NCBI RefSeq assembly: GCF_013705725.1
Contig: NZ_CP055481.1
Location: forward strand, 6,014,001 to 6,078,000
Length of the DNA: 64,000 nucleotides
From: Klebsiella sp. RHBSTW-00484
GTDB taxonomy: Bacteria > Pseudomonadota > Gammaproteobacteria > Enterobacterales > Enterobacteriaceae
Reading direction: 5' to 3'
Shown here: piece by piece, positions 20,081 through 30,156 of the stretch
Layout of the letters: every line of letters starts with the position of its first letter
Numbering within the stretch: position 1 is the stretch's first letter
Notes under the pieces: model-generated
Databases searched by the model: none
Seen by the model: only the letters and a program-made list of their open reading frames with translations
What the model was told of the DNA's origin: nothing
Position numbers and translations under genes: made by a program

Positions 20081-21664
20081 GTGGTCGATAACCCCACGAA
20101 GACAAGCTGGTTACCCCTGATTGTCCTGTGCTTCGCACAGTTTCTGGCCTCTGCCGACAACGTCACGCTCAGCATTGCCACTCAGGCACTGATGAGCGAC
20201 CTGCACGCCACGCTGGGGCAAATCAGTACCGCAAATACAATGTACCCGCTTATTGCGGGCACGTTTATGGTCGCAGGAGGCATGTTGGGGTGCATCTGGG
20301 GTTGGCGAATGTTGTTCCGTATCGGGTGCCTGATTTTTATCCTTGCTGAGGTTGGCGCATTTTTCTCACCGTCTATCACCGTCTTTACCTGGGGTGCGCG
20401 TTTGACGGCCGGGATTGGCGGCAGCCTGATGATCCCTGCCGTTTTCGGCCTGATCTCCTCACTTTATCAACAGCGACAACGCGTCACCGCTTTTGGCGCG
20501 CTGGGTGCCTCCAGCGGTATTTCATTCGCCTGCGGGCCAATATTATGCGGATATTTACTCGATCACGTCGGCTGGCGCGTGGCGTTTGCTTCGCTTGGTC
20601 TGCTGGCGCTGCTTATTTTACTCTGCTCCACCGTCATCCCCAGCGCCGATAAGAAACGGACGTCGATCCCGTTCGATACGCCGGGATTTCTGTTAGGCAC
20701 CCTGGGGTTATTCCTGACGATTTTCGGTATTCTGCGCATCCCGGTTTGGGGGCTGATTATGCCCTTTGATGCCTCAGTAAACGTTCTTGGCCTGAGCCCC
20801 GCGCCTTTCGTCACGCTCAGTGGTCTTATCGTGCTTTTAATCATGCTGCGCTGGGAGCGCCATTTTGAAGCCAAAACCGGCTACGCGCTCCTTCCCTCCG
20901 TGTTCCTCAAAACGCGCCTTGTGCGCCATGGGCTATATCTCACAGGCTGGATATTTTTTGCCTACAGCTCCGCTATTTTCACCGTAGTGAGTTTTGCGCA
21001 AATCGTCAAAAACGTATCGGCAATGGAAACCGGGTTGCTGATACTCCCTTTTGCGATTTGCCTCGCCGCCTGTTCTCTGGGGTTGCCGCTGTTTATCCAG
21101 CAGCGAAACCCGCGTCGTCAGTGCCAAATGGGGCTGATTGCGGGGTTGTCTGGGGCTCTTATTGCCGCCGTGGCGCTGCACGTAACCGGGTTTACCCCTG
21201 CGCTTATGGCGTTGGGGCTTTGTTTGATAGGCGCGGGAATGGGGACAATCGCAGCCAATGCCCCGATACTGGTCACTACGGGCGCGGGAAATCATCACGC
21301 AGAGCAGTCAGGTGGCGTTCAGGCGGCTTCGCGTGATATCGGGCAAGCGTTGGGAATGGCGCTGATCAGTACCGTTATGCTGACCGTGTTAACCTTCCTG
21401 ATGAAATATCAGGTACAGCACGACCTGGCCATCAGCCTGCCCGCCCGGCAAATCGTTGAGCATCTCAACTTCATTCCCTGGATAAGCGATCGCGCTTTTC
21501 ATCAGTTTATACAAACGCAAAACCTGGCCTCCGGCGATCTGATGAACATCCTGAGTCATTATCAGCAGAGCCGACTGCAGAGCACACGCTATGGGCTACT
21601 GGCGATGGCGATCGTGACTTTGCTCCTGTTTATCCGCCTGCGTGACCTGCCGAAGTCATCGTAG
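20081..21664 (+). CDS. MFS transporter, 14-TM DHA2-like (copy 2)
   Basis: A protein of 527 residues, a paralog of the preceding transporter with the same arrangement of about 14 membrane segments ([38 protein letters not shown]). The GTG start was chosen because AAGGA lies 8 bp upstream. An earlier in-frame TTG would overlap the terminator. The tandem pair probably arose by duplication followed by considerable divergence. The substrate is unknown. cyaY begins 44 bp after its stop. Confidence 0.85.
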   Translation: MVDNPTKTSWLPLIVLCFAQFLASADNVTLSIATQALMSDLHATLGQISTANTMYPLIAGTFMVAGGMLGCIWGWRMLFRIGCLIFILAEVGAFFSPSITVFTWGARLTAGIGGSLMIPAVFGLISSLYQQRQRVTAFGALGASSGISFACGPILCGYLLDHVGWRVAFASLGLLALLILLCSTVIPSADKKRTSIPFDTPGFLLGTLGLFLTIFGILRIPVWGLIMPFDASVNVLGLSPAPFVTLSGLIVLLIMLRWERHFEAKTGYALLPSVFLKTRLVRHGLYLTGWIFFAYSSAIFTVVSFAQIVKNVSAMETGLLILPFAICLAACSLGLPLFIQQRNPRRQCQMGLIAGLSGALIAAVALHVTGFTPALMALGLCLIGAGMGTIAANAPILVTTGAGNHHAEQSGGVQAASRDIGQALGMALISTVMLTVLTFLMKYQVQHDLAISLPARQIVEHLNFIPWISDRAFHQFIQTQNLASGDLMNILSHYQQSRLQSTRYGLLAMAIVTLLLFIRLRDLPKSS

Positions 21665-21708
21665 ATTGCGCTATACTGCCGCCACTATCAAAAAAGCGGG
21701 ACAGAACC

Positions 21709-22029
21709 ATGAACGACAGTGAATTCCATCGCCTGGCCGATACCTTGTGGATGACCATCGAAGAACGTCTGGATGACTGGGACGGCGACAGCGATATCGA
21801 CTGCGAAATCAACGGCGGCGTGCTGACCATCAGTTTTGAAAATGGCAGCAAAATCATTATTAACCGTCAGGAGCCACTGCACCAGGTGTGGCTGGCAGCC
21901 AAGCAAGGCGGCTATCATTTCGACCTAAAAGGCGATGAGTGGATTTGCGACCGCAGCGGCGAAAGCTTCTGGGATCTACTGGAACAGGCGGCAACGAATC
22001 AGGCCGGTGAAGAAGTGAGTTTTCGTTAA
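21709..22029 (+). CDS. cyaY: Frataxin-like iron-binding protein CyaY
   Basis: A 106-residue frataxin homolog that binds iron and modulates IscS in iron-sulfur cluster assembly. The acidic first helix ([12 protein letters not shown]) and the beta-sheet motif [25 protein letters not shown] are as in E. coli, and the length is the same. It is transcribed convergently towards cyaA, with a REP pair in the spacer. GGGACAG precedes the ATG. Confidence 0.96.
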   Translation: MNDSEFHRLADTLWMTIEERLDDWDGDSDIDCEINGGVLTISFENGSKIIINRQEPLHQVWLAAKQGGYHFDLKGDEWICDRSGESFWDLLEQAATNQAGEEVSFR

Positions 22030-22048
22030 GGCGGCAAGCTTCGATTTT

Positions 22049-22136
22049 CCCCGGAGGCGATGCTAACGCATCTGTCCGGGCTACAAAACACTACACCGCA
22101 CGTACTCGTAGCCCGAGCAAGCGAAGCGCCCCCGGG
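22049..22136. repeat. Paired REP elements (BIME) between cyaY and cyaA
   Basis: Two inversely oriented REP units, one at about 22049-22084 (CCCCGGAGGCGATGC to GTCCGGGCTAC) and one at 22108-22136 (GTAGCCCGAGC to GCCCCCGGG), joined by a 23-bp linker. They lie between convergent stop codons, the usual location. Confidence 0.8.
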
Positions 22137-22174
22137 AAATTTACCAGCACGGAATCACAGGTCTATGCGGCAGG

Positions 22175-24724
22175 TCAAGAGTAGTGCTGCAACATCGATG
22201 ATGTCGCGGAATCCTCACCTGCAGCAAGGGTCGCAGCGGCAATCACCTGGCTGCGGAAGGGGATCACCTGTTCGCGGCCATCGACATCAACAATCTGATA
22301 GAACTGCGGCAAGTTAAAGTTGATAAAGCTCGAACCGTAGGTAAAGCGGTCATGGGATGACGAGTAGAAGCGGCTGACGTCGCGCACCAGCTCCTCTTTA
22401 CTGCCTTCGCAGTGGTGATACACCTCAGCGCGGTTGCTCTCATCAAGGATATAGATGTTAAAACCGTTATCGTTATCCGCATCTTCAAAGAAGAACTGAA
22501 TAATCCCTTCGCTGGCAAAACCATCCACCACCTGCGGCAGCCTGACGTGGTTGGTTTCCACCTGTACCGACAGGCCGTGCAGTTTGTTATGTGAAATCGC
22601 ACCGTAGAACTCAATGGCGTTTTCCAGCTTCTGCACTGAGACGTTAAGACGCTCGAAGAACAGGCCCCAGGTCTGCCCGGAAACGCGCAGCGCTTTAAAG
22701 CGACCGGTATCCTGGCGAGTGCTGGAGAGACGCAGCTCGACGCATTCAGAAACCAGTTGCTGCACGCGAGTGCGGATTAACCCGCGCAGATGCTGGCTAT
22801 AACAGAACACTTCCACGCTGTCCGGCGGCGCGGCATCCTGATGCATTTTACCAAGAATGGTTTTCAGCGCTTCGATCATCGCCTGCTCGCCGTTGAAGTG
22901 CAGCGTACGCACTTCGTTCCACGAGTTGCGATACAGCAGATCAACGCTGCCAATCAAGCATTTTTGCTCTTCGCCAAAGCTGAAAACGTCCAGCTTGCGG
23001 AAGTCGAAATGCACCACCTGATTGCGGAAGGCCGCCGTCGGGTCATATTCCAGGTTAACGATGATCGCCAGATGGCGAATTTCGCAAGGGCTGTACAGCG
23101 CTTTCGGCGTTGGGGAAGGCAGGCGCAGCGGGAAGTGGTGCGACACATCGGCCACCATCTCCTGCAATTTAGCCAGATCGACAATGCCGTTGCCCTTAAT
23201 AAACAGGCGAGTTCGTGACGTCAGCAGGCCGTTAAACCAGGCCCAGGCCACCAGCTTATTAAGATAACGGTTATATTCCAGCGGCTGATGGCTAATGATC
23301 GATTCCATATCCGGCGCGCGGTTATAGACATACCAACCGGTGCGGTTGGCACGGCCCGGCGGCACGTGGATAAAGGTCAGATTCGGTTCAGACAGGTCCG
23401 GTGAAATTTGCGGGTTGACCAGGGTGACTTTCCCCGGCAGCGCTTCAAATGCGGCGTACAGCTTACGCGTCAGCACGCCAATATCCTGCGGACTGGCGGA
23501 AACGCTCAGATTATTGCGGCGCGCAAAGCGAATCAGGTTGCGATAGCTTTGCATCATCGCATCAAGCAGCTCGTTGTGCGCCTTGCGTACTTCGTCAATC
23601 TTCCAGTTGGCCCGGTTGTCGAGCATCATCAGACGCTTTTCATCCCAACCCCACTCTTTCACCAGATGGCTAACCACTTCACGACGCCAGCCGACACAGG
23701 CGCGCTCGCGGCTCAGCTTCTCACACACTTTTAAATAGAAACATCGACGCACCAGGTCGAGGCGCGTTTCGTCTTCAATGGCTTGCAGATAGAGGGTTAC
23801 TCGCTCCAGCATCATGCAGTACGGATCGAGACCAAACGAGACGATCTCGCCGTCATGCAGGCGCTGTTTGATATCTTTCGCCAGCAGGCGGTTGTTGGGA
23901 TATTCCCAGGAATAAGCTTCCAGCAGCAGCGTTTTAAGCACCGCTTTATACGGCGAGTCGATACTTTTGTAGAGCTGCCACAGGCTGGCGCCAAAGTACT
24001 CTTCCGCCGACAGCGAGCTCAGGCCGCCGAGATCCAGCCATTCGTTCGGCGTCAGTACCCCCTGCGAGTACAGCGACATCACGTAATCATCGTAATGCTC
24101 TTCTTCATCGCACGGCACCATATTCCACAGAATACGTTTCCCGGCGAGACGCACGGCAGTACGGTAAAACTCATCCAGCAGCAGGATATGTTGGGTTGAA
24201 CCGCAGTCTTCGCCGCCGAGGCTACCGCTTTCATTATGACGGAAGCGGTTTTCATCGATCAGGAAGAAGCTGACTTCAACGCCCAGCGATGCCGCCCAGC
24301 TTTCCAGCAGGCTGCATTTACGCTGTAACAGCTGACGCTCATCAGTATCCAGCCAGGCCTGGTGACAAACCCAGATGTCGAGATCGGAAGAGCAGCTTTG
24401 GCCGACGGATGAAGTACTGCCCATGGAGTAAAGTCCGGTGATCGGCAGTTCGCCTTTCGGCGGCTCCTGCGTCAGCATTCCACGGTGCAGTTCAAGCTCG
24501 TCAAGGTAGTGGCGTTGGGTTTCATCAGGCGTGTAGAGGCAAATGCCTCGGGGAACGTTACCGTCAAGGTAACCCGGCATCAACGGGTGATGATAATGTA
24601 GTAATGTCGGCAGTAGACTGTAAACCTGCTGGAAAGCGGGTCCCATGGCAGCAAGGGCGCGATCTACGCGCAATTGGTTGATGGCATCCAGTCTCTGTTT
24701 CAGTGTCTCAATATAGAGGTACAA
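22175..24724 (-). CDS. cyaA: Adenylate cyclase class I
   Basis: Makes cAMP from ATP, the effector of CRP. It has 849 residues when begun at the rare TTG codon (reads [10 protein letters not shown]), matching the known TTG start of E. coli cyaA and its 848 residues. The N-terminal catalytic half carries [19 protein letters not shown], with the DxD nucleotidyltransferase residues. The C-terminal half is the glucose/EIIA-Glc-responsive regulatory part. Only the last about 20 residues diverge from E. coli. An ATG 117 bp upstream is in frame but would add unconserved residues. A CRP site lies upstream, consistent with cAMP-CRP feedback. Confidence 0.97.
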   Translation of the reverse strand: MYLYIETLKQRLDAINQLRVDRALAAMGPAFQQVYSLLPTLLHYHHPLMPGYLDGNVPRGICLYTPDETQRHYLDELELHRGMLTQEPPKGELPITGLYSMGSTSSVGQSCSSDLDIWVCHQAWLDTDERQLLQRKCSLLESWAASLGVEVSFFLIDENRFRHNESGSLGGEDCGSTQHILLLDEFYRTAVRLAGKRILWNMVPCDEEEHYDDYVMSLYSQGVLTPNEWLDLGGLSSLSAEEYFGASLWQLYKSIDSPYKAVLKTLLLEAYSWEYPNNRLLAKDIKQRLHDGEIVSFGLDPYCMMLERVTLYLQAIEDETRLDLVRRCFYLKVCEKLSRERACVGWRREVVSHLVKEWGWDEKRLMMLDNRANWKIDEVRKAHNELLDAMMQSYRNLIRFARRNNLSVSASPQDIGVLTRKLYAAFEALPGKVTLVNPQISPDLSEPNLTFIHVPPGRANRTGWYVYNRAPDMESIISHQPLEYNRYLNKLVAWAWFNGLLTSRTRLFIKGNGIVDLAKLQEMVADVSHHFPLRLPSPTPKALYSPCEIRHLAIIVNLEYDPTAAFRNQVVHFDFRKLDVFSFGEEQKCLIGSVDLLYRNSWNEVRTLHFNGEQAMIEALKTILGKMHQDAAPPDSVEVFCYSQHLRGLIRTRVQQLVSECVELRLSSTRQDTGRFKALRVSGQTWGLFFERLNVSVQKLENAIEFYGAISHNKLHGLSVQVETNHVRLPQVVDGFASEGIIQFFFEDADNDNGFNIYILDESNRAEVYHHCEGSKEELVRDVSRFYSSSHDRFTYGSSFINFNLPQFYQIVDVDGREQVIPFRSQVIAAATLAAGEDSATSSMLQHYS

Positions 24725-24849
24725 GACATATCGCCTGATGTTCAAAAACCCGACGTACAATAGTACGGAGGATTTCAGTATTTCAACAAAAACCGTCACC
24801 ATTCGTCGTCGGTGTGGTTGTGATGAACTGCTGACTGACAAATGGTTTA

Positions 24850-24871
24850 AAACGTGATCAATCTAACACCT
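24850..24871. promoter_or_regulatory. CRP site upstream of cyaA
   Basis: Minus-strand core TGTTA-GATTGA-TCACG (24853-24868) matches 8 of 10 conserved bases of TGTGA-N6-TCACA. It lies about 126-147 bp before the TTG start. Its sequence is close to the CRP operator known at E. coli cyaA P2, where CRP represses. Confidence 0.75.
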
Positions 24872-25010
24872 TGCTCATTGACCGTAAAGAAAGATGCGCT
24901 ACATACAAGTGTAGCACCGTTTACTATGTGTAAATTCTTCACTACGTTTACGGCAACCGGCTGGCGCATGAAAGGCTAAAAAAGAAGGCCGAGACCCTTC
25001 CCCCACAAAA

Positions 25011-25037
25011 CTAACATCCCTAAGACAACAATGTTAG
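25011..25037 (+). promoter_or_regulatory. Inverted repeat before hemC
   Basis: CTAACAT (25011-25017) and ATGTTAG (25031-25037), a perfect 7-bp inverted repeat with a 13-bp spacer, 33 bp before the hemC start. It may be an operator or a leader hairpin. The rest of the 346-bp cyaA-hemC spacer holds the CRP site and presumably both promoters, which I could not place with confidence. Confidence 0.35.
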
Positions 25038-25070
25038 GATGGTTAGTGGTCGACAATGACGGTAACAAGC

Positions 25071-26012
25071 ATGTTAGACAAAGTTTTGAGAATTGCCACA
25101 CGGCAAAGCCCGCTTGCACTATGGCAGGCACATTATGTGAAAGAACGCCTGGAGTCCTGCCATCCGCAGCTCTCGGTCGAACTGGTGCCAATGGTCACCC
25201 GCGGCGACGTGATCCTTGATACCCCCCTTGCGAAAGTGGGTGGCAAGGGCCTGTTTGTCAAAGAATTAGAACTGGCCATGCTGGACGGTCGCGCCGATAT
25301 TGCCGTCCATTCCATGAAAGATGTCCCGGTGGAATTTCCCGAGGGACTGGGACTGGTCACCATTTGCGAACGCGAAGATCCACGCGATGCGTTTGTCTCA
25401 AATCACTATGCGTCTATTGATGAACTGCCGCATGGCAGCATTGTTGGCACGTCAAGTTTACGCCGTCAGTGCCAGCTGGCCGCCGATCGTCCGGATCTGG
25501 TGATCCGCTCTCTGCGCGGTAACGTCGGCACGCGCCTGGGTAAACTGGACAGCGGTGAGTATGATGCCATTATTCTTGCGGCGGCGGGCCTGAAGCGCCT
25601 GAAGCTGGAAGCGCGGATTCGCCAGCCGCTGTCACCAGAGCAATCCCTGCCCGCAGTGGGTCAGGGCGCGGTCGGTATCGAATGCCGTCTTGACGATGAG
25701 TGGACTAAAGCGCTGCTGGCCCCACTGAATCATACGGAAACGGCCATACGCGTACGCGCCGAACGGGCGATGAACACCCGTCTTGAAGGCGGCTGTCAGG
25801 TCCCCATCGGCAGCTATGCTGAGCTTATCAACGGCGAACTCTGGTTACGCGCGCTGGTCGGTGCGCCGGATGGCTCGCAGATGGTTCGCGGCGAACGACG
25901 CGGTCGTGCGGAAGATGCCGAAACCCTCGGCGTCTCCCTCGCTGAAGAACTGCTGGATAACGGCGCTCGCGACATTCTCGCCGCTGTATATGCAGGAGTT
26001 GCGCCTCGATGA
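25071..26012 (+). CDS. hemC: Hydroxymethylbilane synthase (porphobilinogen deaminase)
   Basis: Joins four porphobilinogens into hydroxymethylbilane in tetrapyrrole synthesis. It has 313 residues, the same as E. coli. The dipyrromethane cofactor Cys is in [13 protein letters not shown] (near residue 242), and the substrate-binding Args lie in [10 protein letters not shown] and [11 protein letters not shown]. The start [12 protein letters not shown] matches E. coli. An in-frame ATG 15 bp upstream is possible. It is first of hemCDXY and overlaps hemD by 4 bp. Confidence 0.97.
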   Translation: MLDKVLRIATRQSPLALWQAHYVKERLESCHPQLSVELVPMVTRGDVILDTPLAKVGGKGLFVKELELAMLDGRADIAVHSMKDVPVEFPEGLGLVTICEREDPRDAFVSNHYASIDELPHGSIVGTSSLRRQCQLAADRPDLVIRSLRGNVGTRLGKLDSGEYDAIILAAAGLKRLKLEARIRQPLSPEQSLPAVGQGAVGIECRLDDEWTKALLAPLNHTETAIRVRAERAMNTRLEGGCQVPIGSYAELINGELWLRALVGAPDGSQMVRGERRGRAEDAETLGVSLAEELLDNGARDILAAVYAGVAPR

Positions 26013-26749
26013 GCATTCTGGTCACCCGTCCTCTGCCGCAAGGCGAAGAGCTGGTCAGTCGCCTGCGCGCGCAGGGACGTGTGGCCTGGAGCTTTCCGCT
26101 CATTGAGTTTACCCCTGGTCGTCAGCTCCCCGCACTGAGCAACCAGTTGGCAAGGTTGACGGAAGGCGATTTACTCTTCGCACTATCGCAGCATGCTGTA
26201 GAGTTTGCCCACGCCCGCCTGCAACAACAGGGCCTACGCTGGCCCTCTGCGCCTGATTATTTTGCGATTGGCCGCACCACTGCGCTAGCCCTGCACAAAG
26301 TCAGCAATCATGATATTCGCTATCCGTTAGATCGGGAAATCAGTGAAGTCTTGCTACAATTACCTGAATTACAAAACATTGCGGGGAAAAAAGCCCTCAT
26401 TCTGCGCGGCAATGGTGGGCGAGAATTACTCGGTGAAACGCTCCGTGAACGCGGCGCAGATGTCACTTTTTGTGAATGTTATCAACGTAGTGCAAGGCAC
26501 TATGATGGCGCAGAAGAAGCAATGCGCTGGCAGAATCGCGGAGTTTCAACGCTGGTCGTTACCAGCGGTGAGATGCTGCAGCAGCTTTGGACGCTAATAC
26601 CGCAGTGGTACCGCGAACATTGGCTCCTGAGCTGTCGCATTTTAGTTGTCAGTGAACGTCTGGCCGAACAAGCCAGGGAATTGGGCTGGCAGGATATCCA
26701 GGTTGCCGATAGCGCCGACAACGATGCGCTGCTACGCGCATTACAATAA
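26009..26749 (+). CDS. hemD: Uroporphyrinogen-III synthase
   Basis: Cyclises hydroxymethylbilane with inversion of ring D to uroporphyrinogen III. It has 246 residues, as in E. coli. It has the two-lobed HemD fold, with conserved [10 protein letters not shown] at the N-terminus, [11 protein letters not shown] in the middle and [12 protein letters not shown] in the second lobe. The ATG overlaps the hemC stop. Sequence divergence is higher than for hemC, which is normal for this family. Confidence 0.95.
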   Translation: MSILVTRPLPQGEELVSRLRAQGRVAWSFPLIEFTPGRQLPALSNQLARLTEGDLLFALSQHAVEFAHARLQQQGLRWPSAPDYFAIGRTTALALHKVSNHDIRYPLDREISEVLLQLPELQNIAGKKALILRGNGGRELLGETLRERGADVTFCECYQRSARHYDGAEEAMRWQNRGVSTLVVTSGEMLQQLWTLIPQWYREHWLLSCRILVVSERLAEQARELGWQDIQVADSADNDALLRALQ

Positions 26750-26770
26750 CTCTCAACATTGGAAGCCATA

Positions 26771-27958
26771 ATGACGGAACAACAGAATCAATCCGCCGTG
26801 GTTGAAGAGACCAGGGAGGCCGTGGAAAAGACACCACAGCCAGAAAAGAATAATGTAGAAAAGAAAAACGGCGGCAGTAAAACCAGTCTCGCCCTGAGCG
26901 CAATAGCGATTGCTATCGCCCTCGCCGCTGGCGTAGGCCTTTACGGCCTCACGAAAACTCAGGCAACCCGTCAGAGCGAAACCAGCGCCGAGCTATCCAG
27001 CCAGATCGCCGCGCTGCAAAAAGCGCAGGAAAGCCAAAAAAGCGAACTCGAAGGCATTATTAAGCAGCAAGCCGACCAGTTGACGGAAGCCCAGCGCCAA
27101 CAAGATTCGCTAACGAAGAAGCTTGAAGAGGTACAGGAAAAAGTTGCCATTATCTCCGGTAGCGACGCCAAAACCTGGCTGCTGGCGCAGGCAGATTTTC
27201 TGGTGAAACTGGCCGGGCGCAAGCTGTGGAGCGATCAGGACGTGACGACCGCCGCCGCGCTACTAAAGAGCGCCGACGCCAGCCTCGCCGATATGAACGA
27301 TCCGAGCCTGATTAGCGCTCGCCGCGCCATCACCGACGATATCGCTTCGCTTTCCGCCGTGAGTCAGGTGGACTATGACGGCATCATCCTGAAAGTGAAC
27401 CAGCTTGCCAATCAGATCGATAATTTGCGTCTGGCAGACAATAACAATGATGACTCCCCGATGGATTCCGATAGCGATGAGCTATCCAGTTCCATCAGCG
27501 AATGGCGGGTAAATCTGCAAAAAAGCTGGCAGAACTTTATGGACAGCTTTATTACCGTTCGTCGTCGCGATGAAACGGCCGTGCCGCTGCTGGCACCGAA
27601 TCAGGATGTCTACCTGCGTGAGAACATTCGCTCACGTCTGCTAGTCGCGGCGCAGGCGGTGCCACGCCATCAGGAAGAGACTTACAAGCAAGCGCTGGAT
27701 AACGTCTCCACCTGGGTTCGCGCCTACTACGATACTGACGATGCCACTACCAAGGCCTTCCTTGAGGATGTGGATAAACTCAGTCAGCAAAGCATCACTA
27801 TGGACGTACCGGAAACCCTGCAGAGCCAGGGCCTGCTTGAAAAACTCATGCAGACGCGGGTCCGTAATCTGATGGCGCAGCCCGTCGCGCCGCAGAGCAA
27901 CGCCCCGGCACCGACGCCAGCAGCCCCCGCGCCAACGCCTGCGCCACAAGGAGAGTAA
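26771..27958 (+). CDS. hemX: HemX membrane protein
   Basis: A protein of 395 residues with a cytosolic Lys/Glu-rich N-terminus, one membrane segment ([21 protein letters not shown]), a periplasmic coiled coil (Gln/Lys/Glu-rich, about residues 75-130) and a Pro/Ala-rich C-terminus. Once called a uroporphyrinogen-III methyltransferase, that activity is not supported by its sequence, and its function in enterics is unclear. The start at MTEQQNQ follows GGAAG. An in-frame ATG 12 bp earlier is less likely. It is between hemD and hemY in the operon. Confidence 0.93.
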   Translation: MTEQQNQSAVVEETREAVEKTPQPEKNNVEKKNGGSKTSLALSAIAIAIALAAGVGLYGLTKTQATRQSETSAELSSQIAALQKAQESQKSELEGIIKQQADQLTEAQRQQDSLTKKLEEVQEKVAIISGSDAKTWLLAQADFLVKLAGRKLWSDQDVTTAAALLKSADASLADMNDPSLISARRAITDDIASLSAVSQVDYDGIILKVNQLANQIDNLRLADNNNDDSPMDSDSDELSSSISEWRVNLQKSWQNFMDSFITVRRRDETAVPLLAPNQDVYLRENIRSRLLVAAQAVPRHQEETYKQALDNVSTWVRAYYDTDDATTKAFLEDVDKLSQQSITMDVPETLQSQGLLEKLMQTRVRNLMAQPVAPQSNAPAPTPAAPAPTPAPQGE

Positions 27959-27961
27959 CGC

Positions 27962-29158
27962 ATGTTGAAAATTCTCTTACTCTTCGCGCTGTTGCTCGCT
28001 GGAATTATCGTTGGACCGATGATCGCCGGACATCAGGGCTACGTCCTGATCCAGACCGACAACTACAATATCGAAACCAGCGTCACCGGGTTAGCGATCA
28101 TTCTGATCCTCACCATGGTGGTCCTGTTTGCGATTGAATGGCTGCTGCGGCGTATTTTCCGCACCGGCGCGCATACCCGCGGCTGGTTCGTTGGCCGTAA
28201 ACGCCGTCGCGCCCGCAAGCAAACCGAACAGGCGCTGCTGAAGCTGGCAGAAGGCGATTATCAGCAGGTTGAGAAGCTGATGGCAAAAAATGCCGATCAC
28301 GCGGAACAACCGGTTGTAAATTACCTGCTGGCGGCGGAAGCGGCCCAGCAGCGTGGTGATGAAGCTCGCGCTAACCAGCATCTGGAACGCGCAACCGAAC
28401 TGGCCGGTGACGATCTGATCCCGGTCGAAATCACTCGCGTACGTCTGCAACTGGCGCGCAATGAAAACCACGCAGCACGTCACGGCATCGACAAACTGCT
28501 GGAAATCACGCCGCGTCATCCAGAAGTGCTGCGTCTGGCCGAGCAGGCCTATATCCGCACCGGAGCCTGGAATTCACTGCTGGATATCATTCCATCAATG
28601 GCAAAAGCCAACGTCAGCGACGAAGAGCATCGCGCTGAGCTGGAACAGCTGGCGTGGATTGGTCTGATGGATAAAGCGCTGGCCGATGGCGGCAGCGAAG
28701 GGTTGCGCGACTGGTGGAAAAGCCAGAGTCGTAAAACTCGCAGCCAGGTGGCGCTACAGGTGGCAATGGCTAATCGCCTTATCGAAAGCGATGACCATGA
28801 TACCGCTCAGCAGATTATTATCGACGGCCTGAAAAAGCACTACGACGACCGTCTGGTGATGCCGATTCCGCGGCTGAAAACCAATAATCCAGAGCAATTG
28901 GAGAAGGTGCTGCGCCAGCAGCTCAAAACGGTCGGTGACCGCCCGCTGCTGTGGAGCACGCTGGGACAGTCGTTAATGCGTCACGGCGAGTGGCAGGAAG
29001 CCAGCATCGCGTTCCGCGCCGCGCTCAAGCAACGTCCGGATGCGTTTGATTACGCGTGGCTGGCCGATATCCTCGATCGTCTGAATCAACCGGAAGAAGC
29101 CGCAACAATGCGCCGCGACGGCCTGCTGCTGACGTTACAAAACAATCCACAGCAGTAA
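27962..29158 (+). CDS. hemY: HemY protein, TPR-containing
   Basis: A protein of 398 residues, as in E. coli, with two N-terminal membrane segments (about residues 3-25 and 40-62), a basic linker (GRKRRRARKQ) and a TPR-rich C-terminal domain exposed to the cytosol or membrane surface. It is a conserved partner of the hem operon in proteobacteria. It is not the oxygen-dependent protoporphyrinogen oxidase HemY of Bacillus. GGAGAG precedes the ATG. A stem (29171-29195) without a T-tract follows the gene. Confidence 0.95.
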   Translation: MLKILLLFALLLAGIIVGPMIAGHQGYVLIQTDNYNIETSVTGLAIILILTMVVLFAIEWLLRRIFRTGAHTRGWFVGRKRRRARKQTEQALLKLAEGDYQQVEKLMAKNADHAEQPVVNYLLAAEAAQQRGDEARANQHLERATELAGDDLIPVEITRVRLQLARNENHAARHGIDKLLEITPRHPEVLRLAEQAYIRTGAWNSLLDIIPSMAKANVSDEEHRAELEQLAWIGLMDKALADGGSEGLRDWWKSQSRKTRSQVALQVAMANRLIESDDHDTAQQIIIDGLKKHYDDRLVMPIPRLKTNNPEQLEKVLRQQLKTVGDRPLLWSTLGQSLMRHGEWQEASIAFRAALKQRPDAFDYAWLADILDRLNQPEEAATMRRDGLLLTLQNNPQQ

Positions 29159-29230
29159 GCTCGATCTTCACTATCGCCTCCACTGGGGGCGATAGCACCC
29201 CCCTTCTGCAAATGCTTCACGCTCCCAAAT

Positions 29231-29265
29231 AAAAAAACGCCTGCTCTGAAACCAGGGCAGGCGTT
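29231..29265 (-). terminator. Terminator of glmZ
   Basis: AACGCCTGC (29236-29244) pairs with GCAGGCGTT (29257-29265). On the minus strand the stem is followed by a run of seven T. Confidence 0.93.
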
Positions 29266-29438
29266 AAAACAGGTCTGTTTGACAACAAATTGGGTGCTTC
29301 ACTCAACGTAATGTCCATGGTGTTTGATGAGGCTTGCGCGACATCTGTCAGTGGACGATAAGCACCGTAAACGGCTCTGCATCATTCCTGGGTTTATGAG
29401 GCACTAAGGCGAACATAAGAGATGGAATGAGCATCTAC
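29231..29438 (-). ncRNA. glmZ: GlmZ small RNA
   Basis: GlmZ is an Hfq-dependent sRNA of about 207 nt that activates glmS translation and is cleaved by RNase E with RapZ. Read on the minus strand, the transcript begins GTAGATGCTCATTCCATC and matches E. coli GlmZ nearly throughout, including GTTGAGTGAAGCACCC before the processing region. It ends at a strong terminator. Length here is 208 nt. Position next to hemY is as in E. coli. A -10 element GATAAT ends 6 bp before the start. Confidence 0.93.
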
Positions 29439-29444
29439 CCGTTC

Positions 29445-29450
29445 ATTATC
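29445..29450 (-). promoter_or_regulatory. -10 element of the glmZ promoter
   Basis: Minus-strand TGC-GATAAT, an extended -10 element, placed correctly for transcription to begin at 29438. No good -35 element or sigma-54 -24/-12 pair is seen. Confidence 0.6.
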
Positions 29451-29584
29451 GCACAGGATCTACGGAAATTGCATCTATGAGAGTACTGAATTGGGAGTAT
29501 TCCGCATAATAAATCGCGTCACAATCAGCGAGATATTTTTAGTGAGATCATGGGGATAAGAGAATTTTTGGCAAATTCAGAAAA

Positions 29585-29609
29585 CAAAAAACCCCGCCGA
29601 AGCGGGGTT
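29585..29609 (-). terminator. Terminator of the argX-hisR-leuT-proM tRNA operon
   Basis: Minus-strand AACCCCGC, TTCG loop, GCGGGGTT (29590-29609), then a T run (29586-29591). It follows the 3' end of proM directly. Confidence 0.93.
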
Positions 29610-29615
29610 CAAAAT

Positions 29616-29692
29616 TGGTCGGCGAGAGAGGATTCGAACCTCCGACCCACTGGTCCCAAACCAGTTGCGCTACCAAGCTGCGCTACTCGCCG
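29616..29692 (-). tRNA. proM: tRNA-Pro (TGG)
   Basis: A 77-nt cloverleaf with encoded CCA. The anticodon loop reads TTTGGGA, giving anticodon TGG. The acceptor stem CGGCGAG pairs with CTCGCCG. It is last in the four-tRNA operon. Confidence 0.97.
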
Positions 29693-29737
29693 ATATACTG
29701 CTTTTTTGAATTTTTAGTTCAATTCTTTATAAAGTCG

Positions 29738-29824
29738 TGGTGCGAAGGGAGGGACTTGAACCCTCACGTCCGTAAGAACACTAACACCTGAAGCTAGCGC
29801 GTCTACCAATTCCGCCACCATCGC
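29738..29824 (-). tRNA. leuT: tRNA-Leu (CAG)
   Basis: 87 nt with the long variable arm of class II tRNA (TGTTCTTACGGACG region) and encoded CCA. The anticodon is CAG. It is third in the operon. Confidence 0.96.
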
Positions 29825-29846
29825 ATGTTCACAACTTTCTAAATAA

Positions 29847-29923
29847 TGGGGTGGCTAATGGGATTCGAACCCACGACAACTGGAATCACAATCCAGGGCT
29901 CTACCAACTGAGCTATAGCCACC
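29847..29923 (-). tRNA. hisR: tRNA-His (GTG)
   Basis: 77 nt including the extra 5' G (-1) typical of tRNA-His, with encoded CCA. The anticodon GTG lies in the loop TTGTGAT. It is second in the operon. Confidence 0.97.
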
Positions 29924-29977
29924 ACTACAAATCTTTTTACGCGGTATTAAACCACCGCAGCTCCAGCACCGGGTAAA

Positions 29978-30054
<77 letters not shown>

Positions 30055-30075
30055 TTAGCGCCGTTGCGGGGTCGG

Positions 30076-30104
30076 ATATTACGGACTTCCTACCCCGCTG
30101 TCTA
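30076..30104 (-). promoter_or_regulatory. Promoter of the tRNA operon
   Basis: TAGACA (30099-30104) and TAATAT (30076-30081) with an exact 17-bp spacer, read on the minus strand. The G+C-rich discriminator CCGACCCCGC follows, as in stringently controlled stable-RNA promoters. No terminator is seen between yifK and this promoter, so yifK read-through is also possible. Confidence 0.88.
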
Positions 30105-30156
30105 GTGCCTTTTTAAAGAAAATTACCGTTTGCTCATGCTTTGTGCATTTTGTCGC

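Noticed and set aside
24725..24841. N-terminal extension of cyaA to an upstream ATG
   Set aside because: The 39 extra residues have no homology, and the TTG start gives the conserved N-terminus and length.
24927..24943. CRP-like TGTGT-N7-TCACT upstream of cyaA
   Set aside because: The half-sites are spaced by 7 rather than 6 bp. The site at 24850-24871 is better and matches the known location.
29171..29195. Hairpin after hemY as a terminator
   Set aside because: The 8-bp stem CTATCGCC/GGCGATAG is not followed by a T-tract, so it is mentioned only in the hemY entry.
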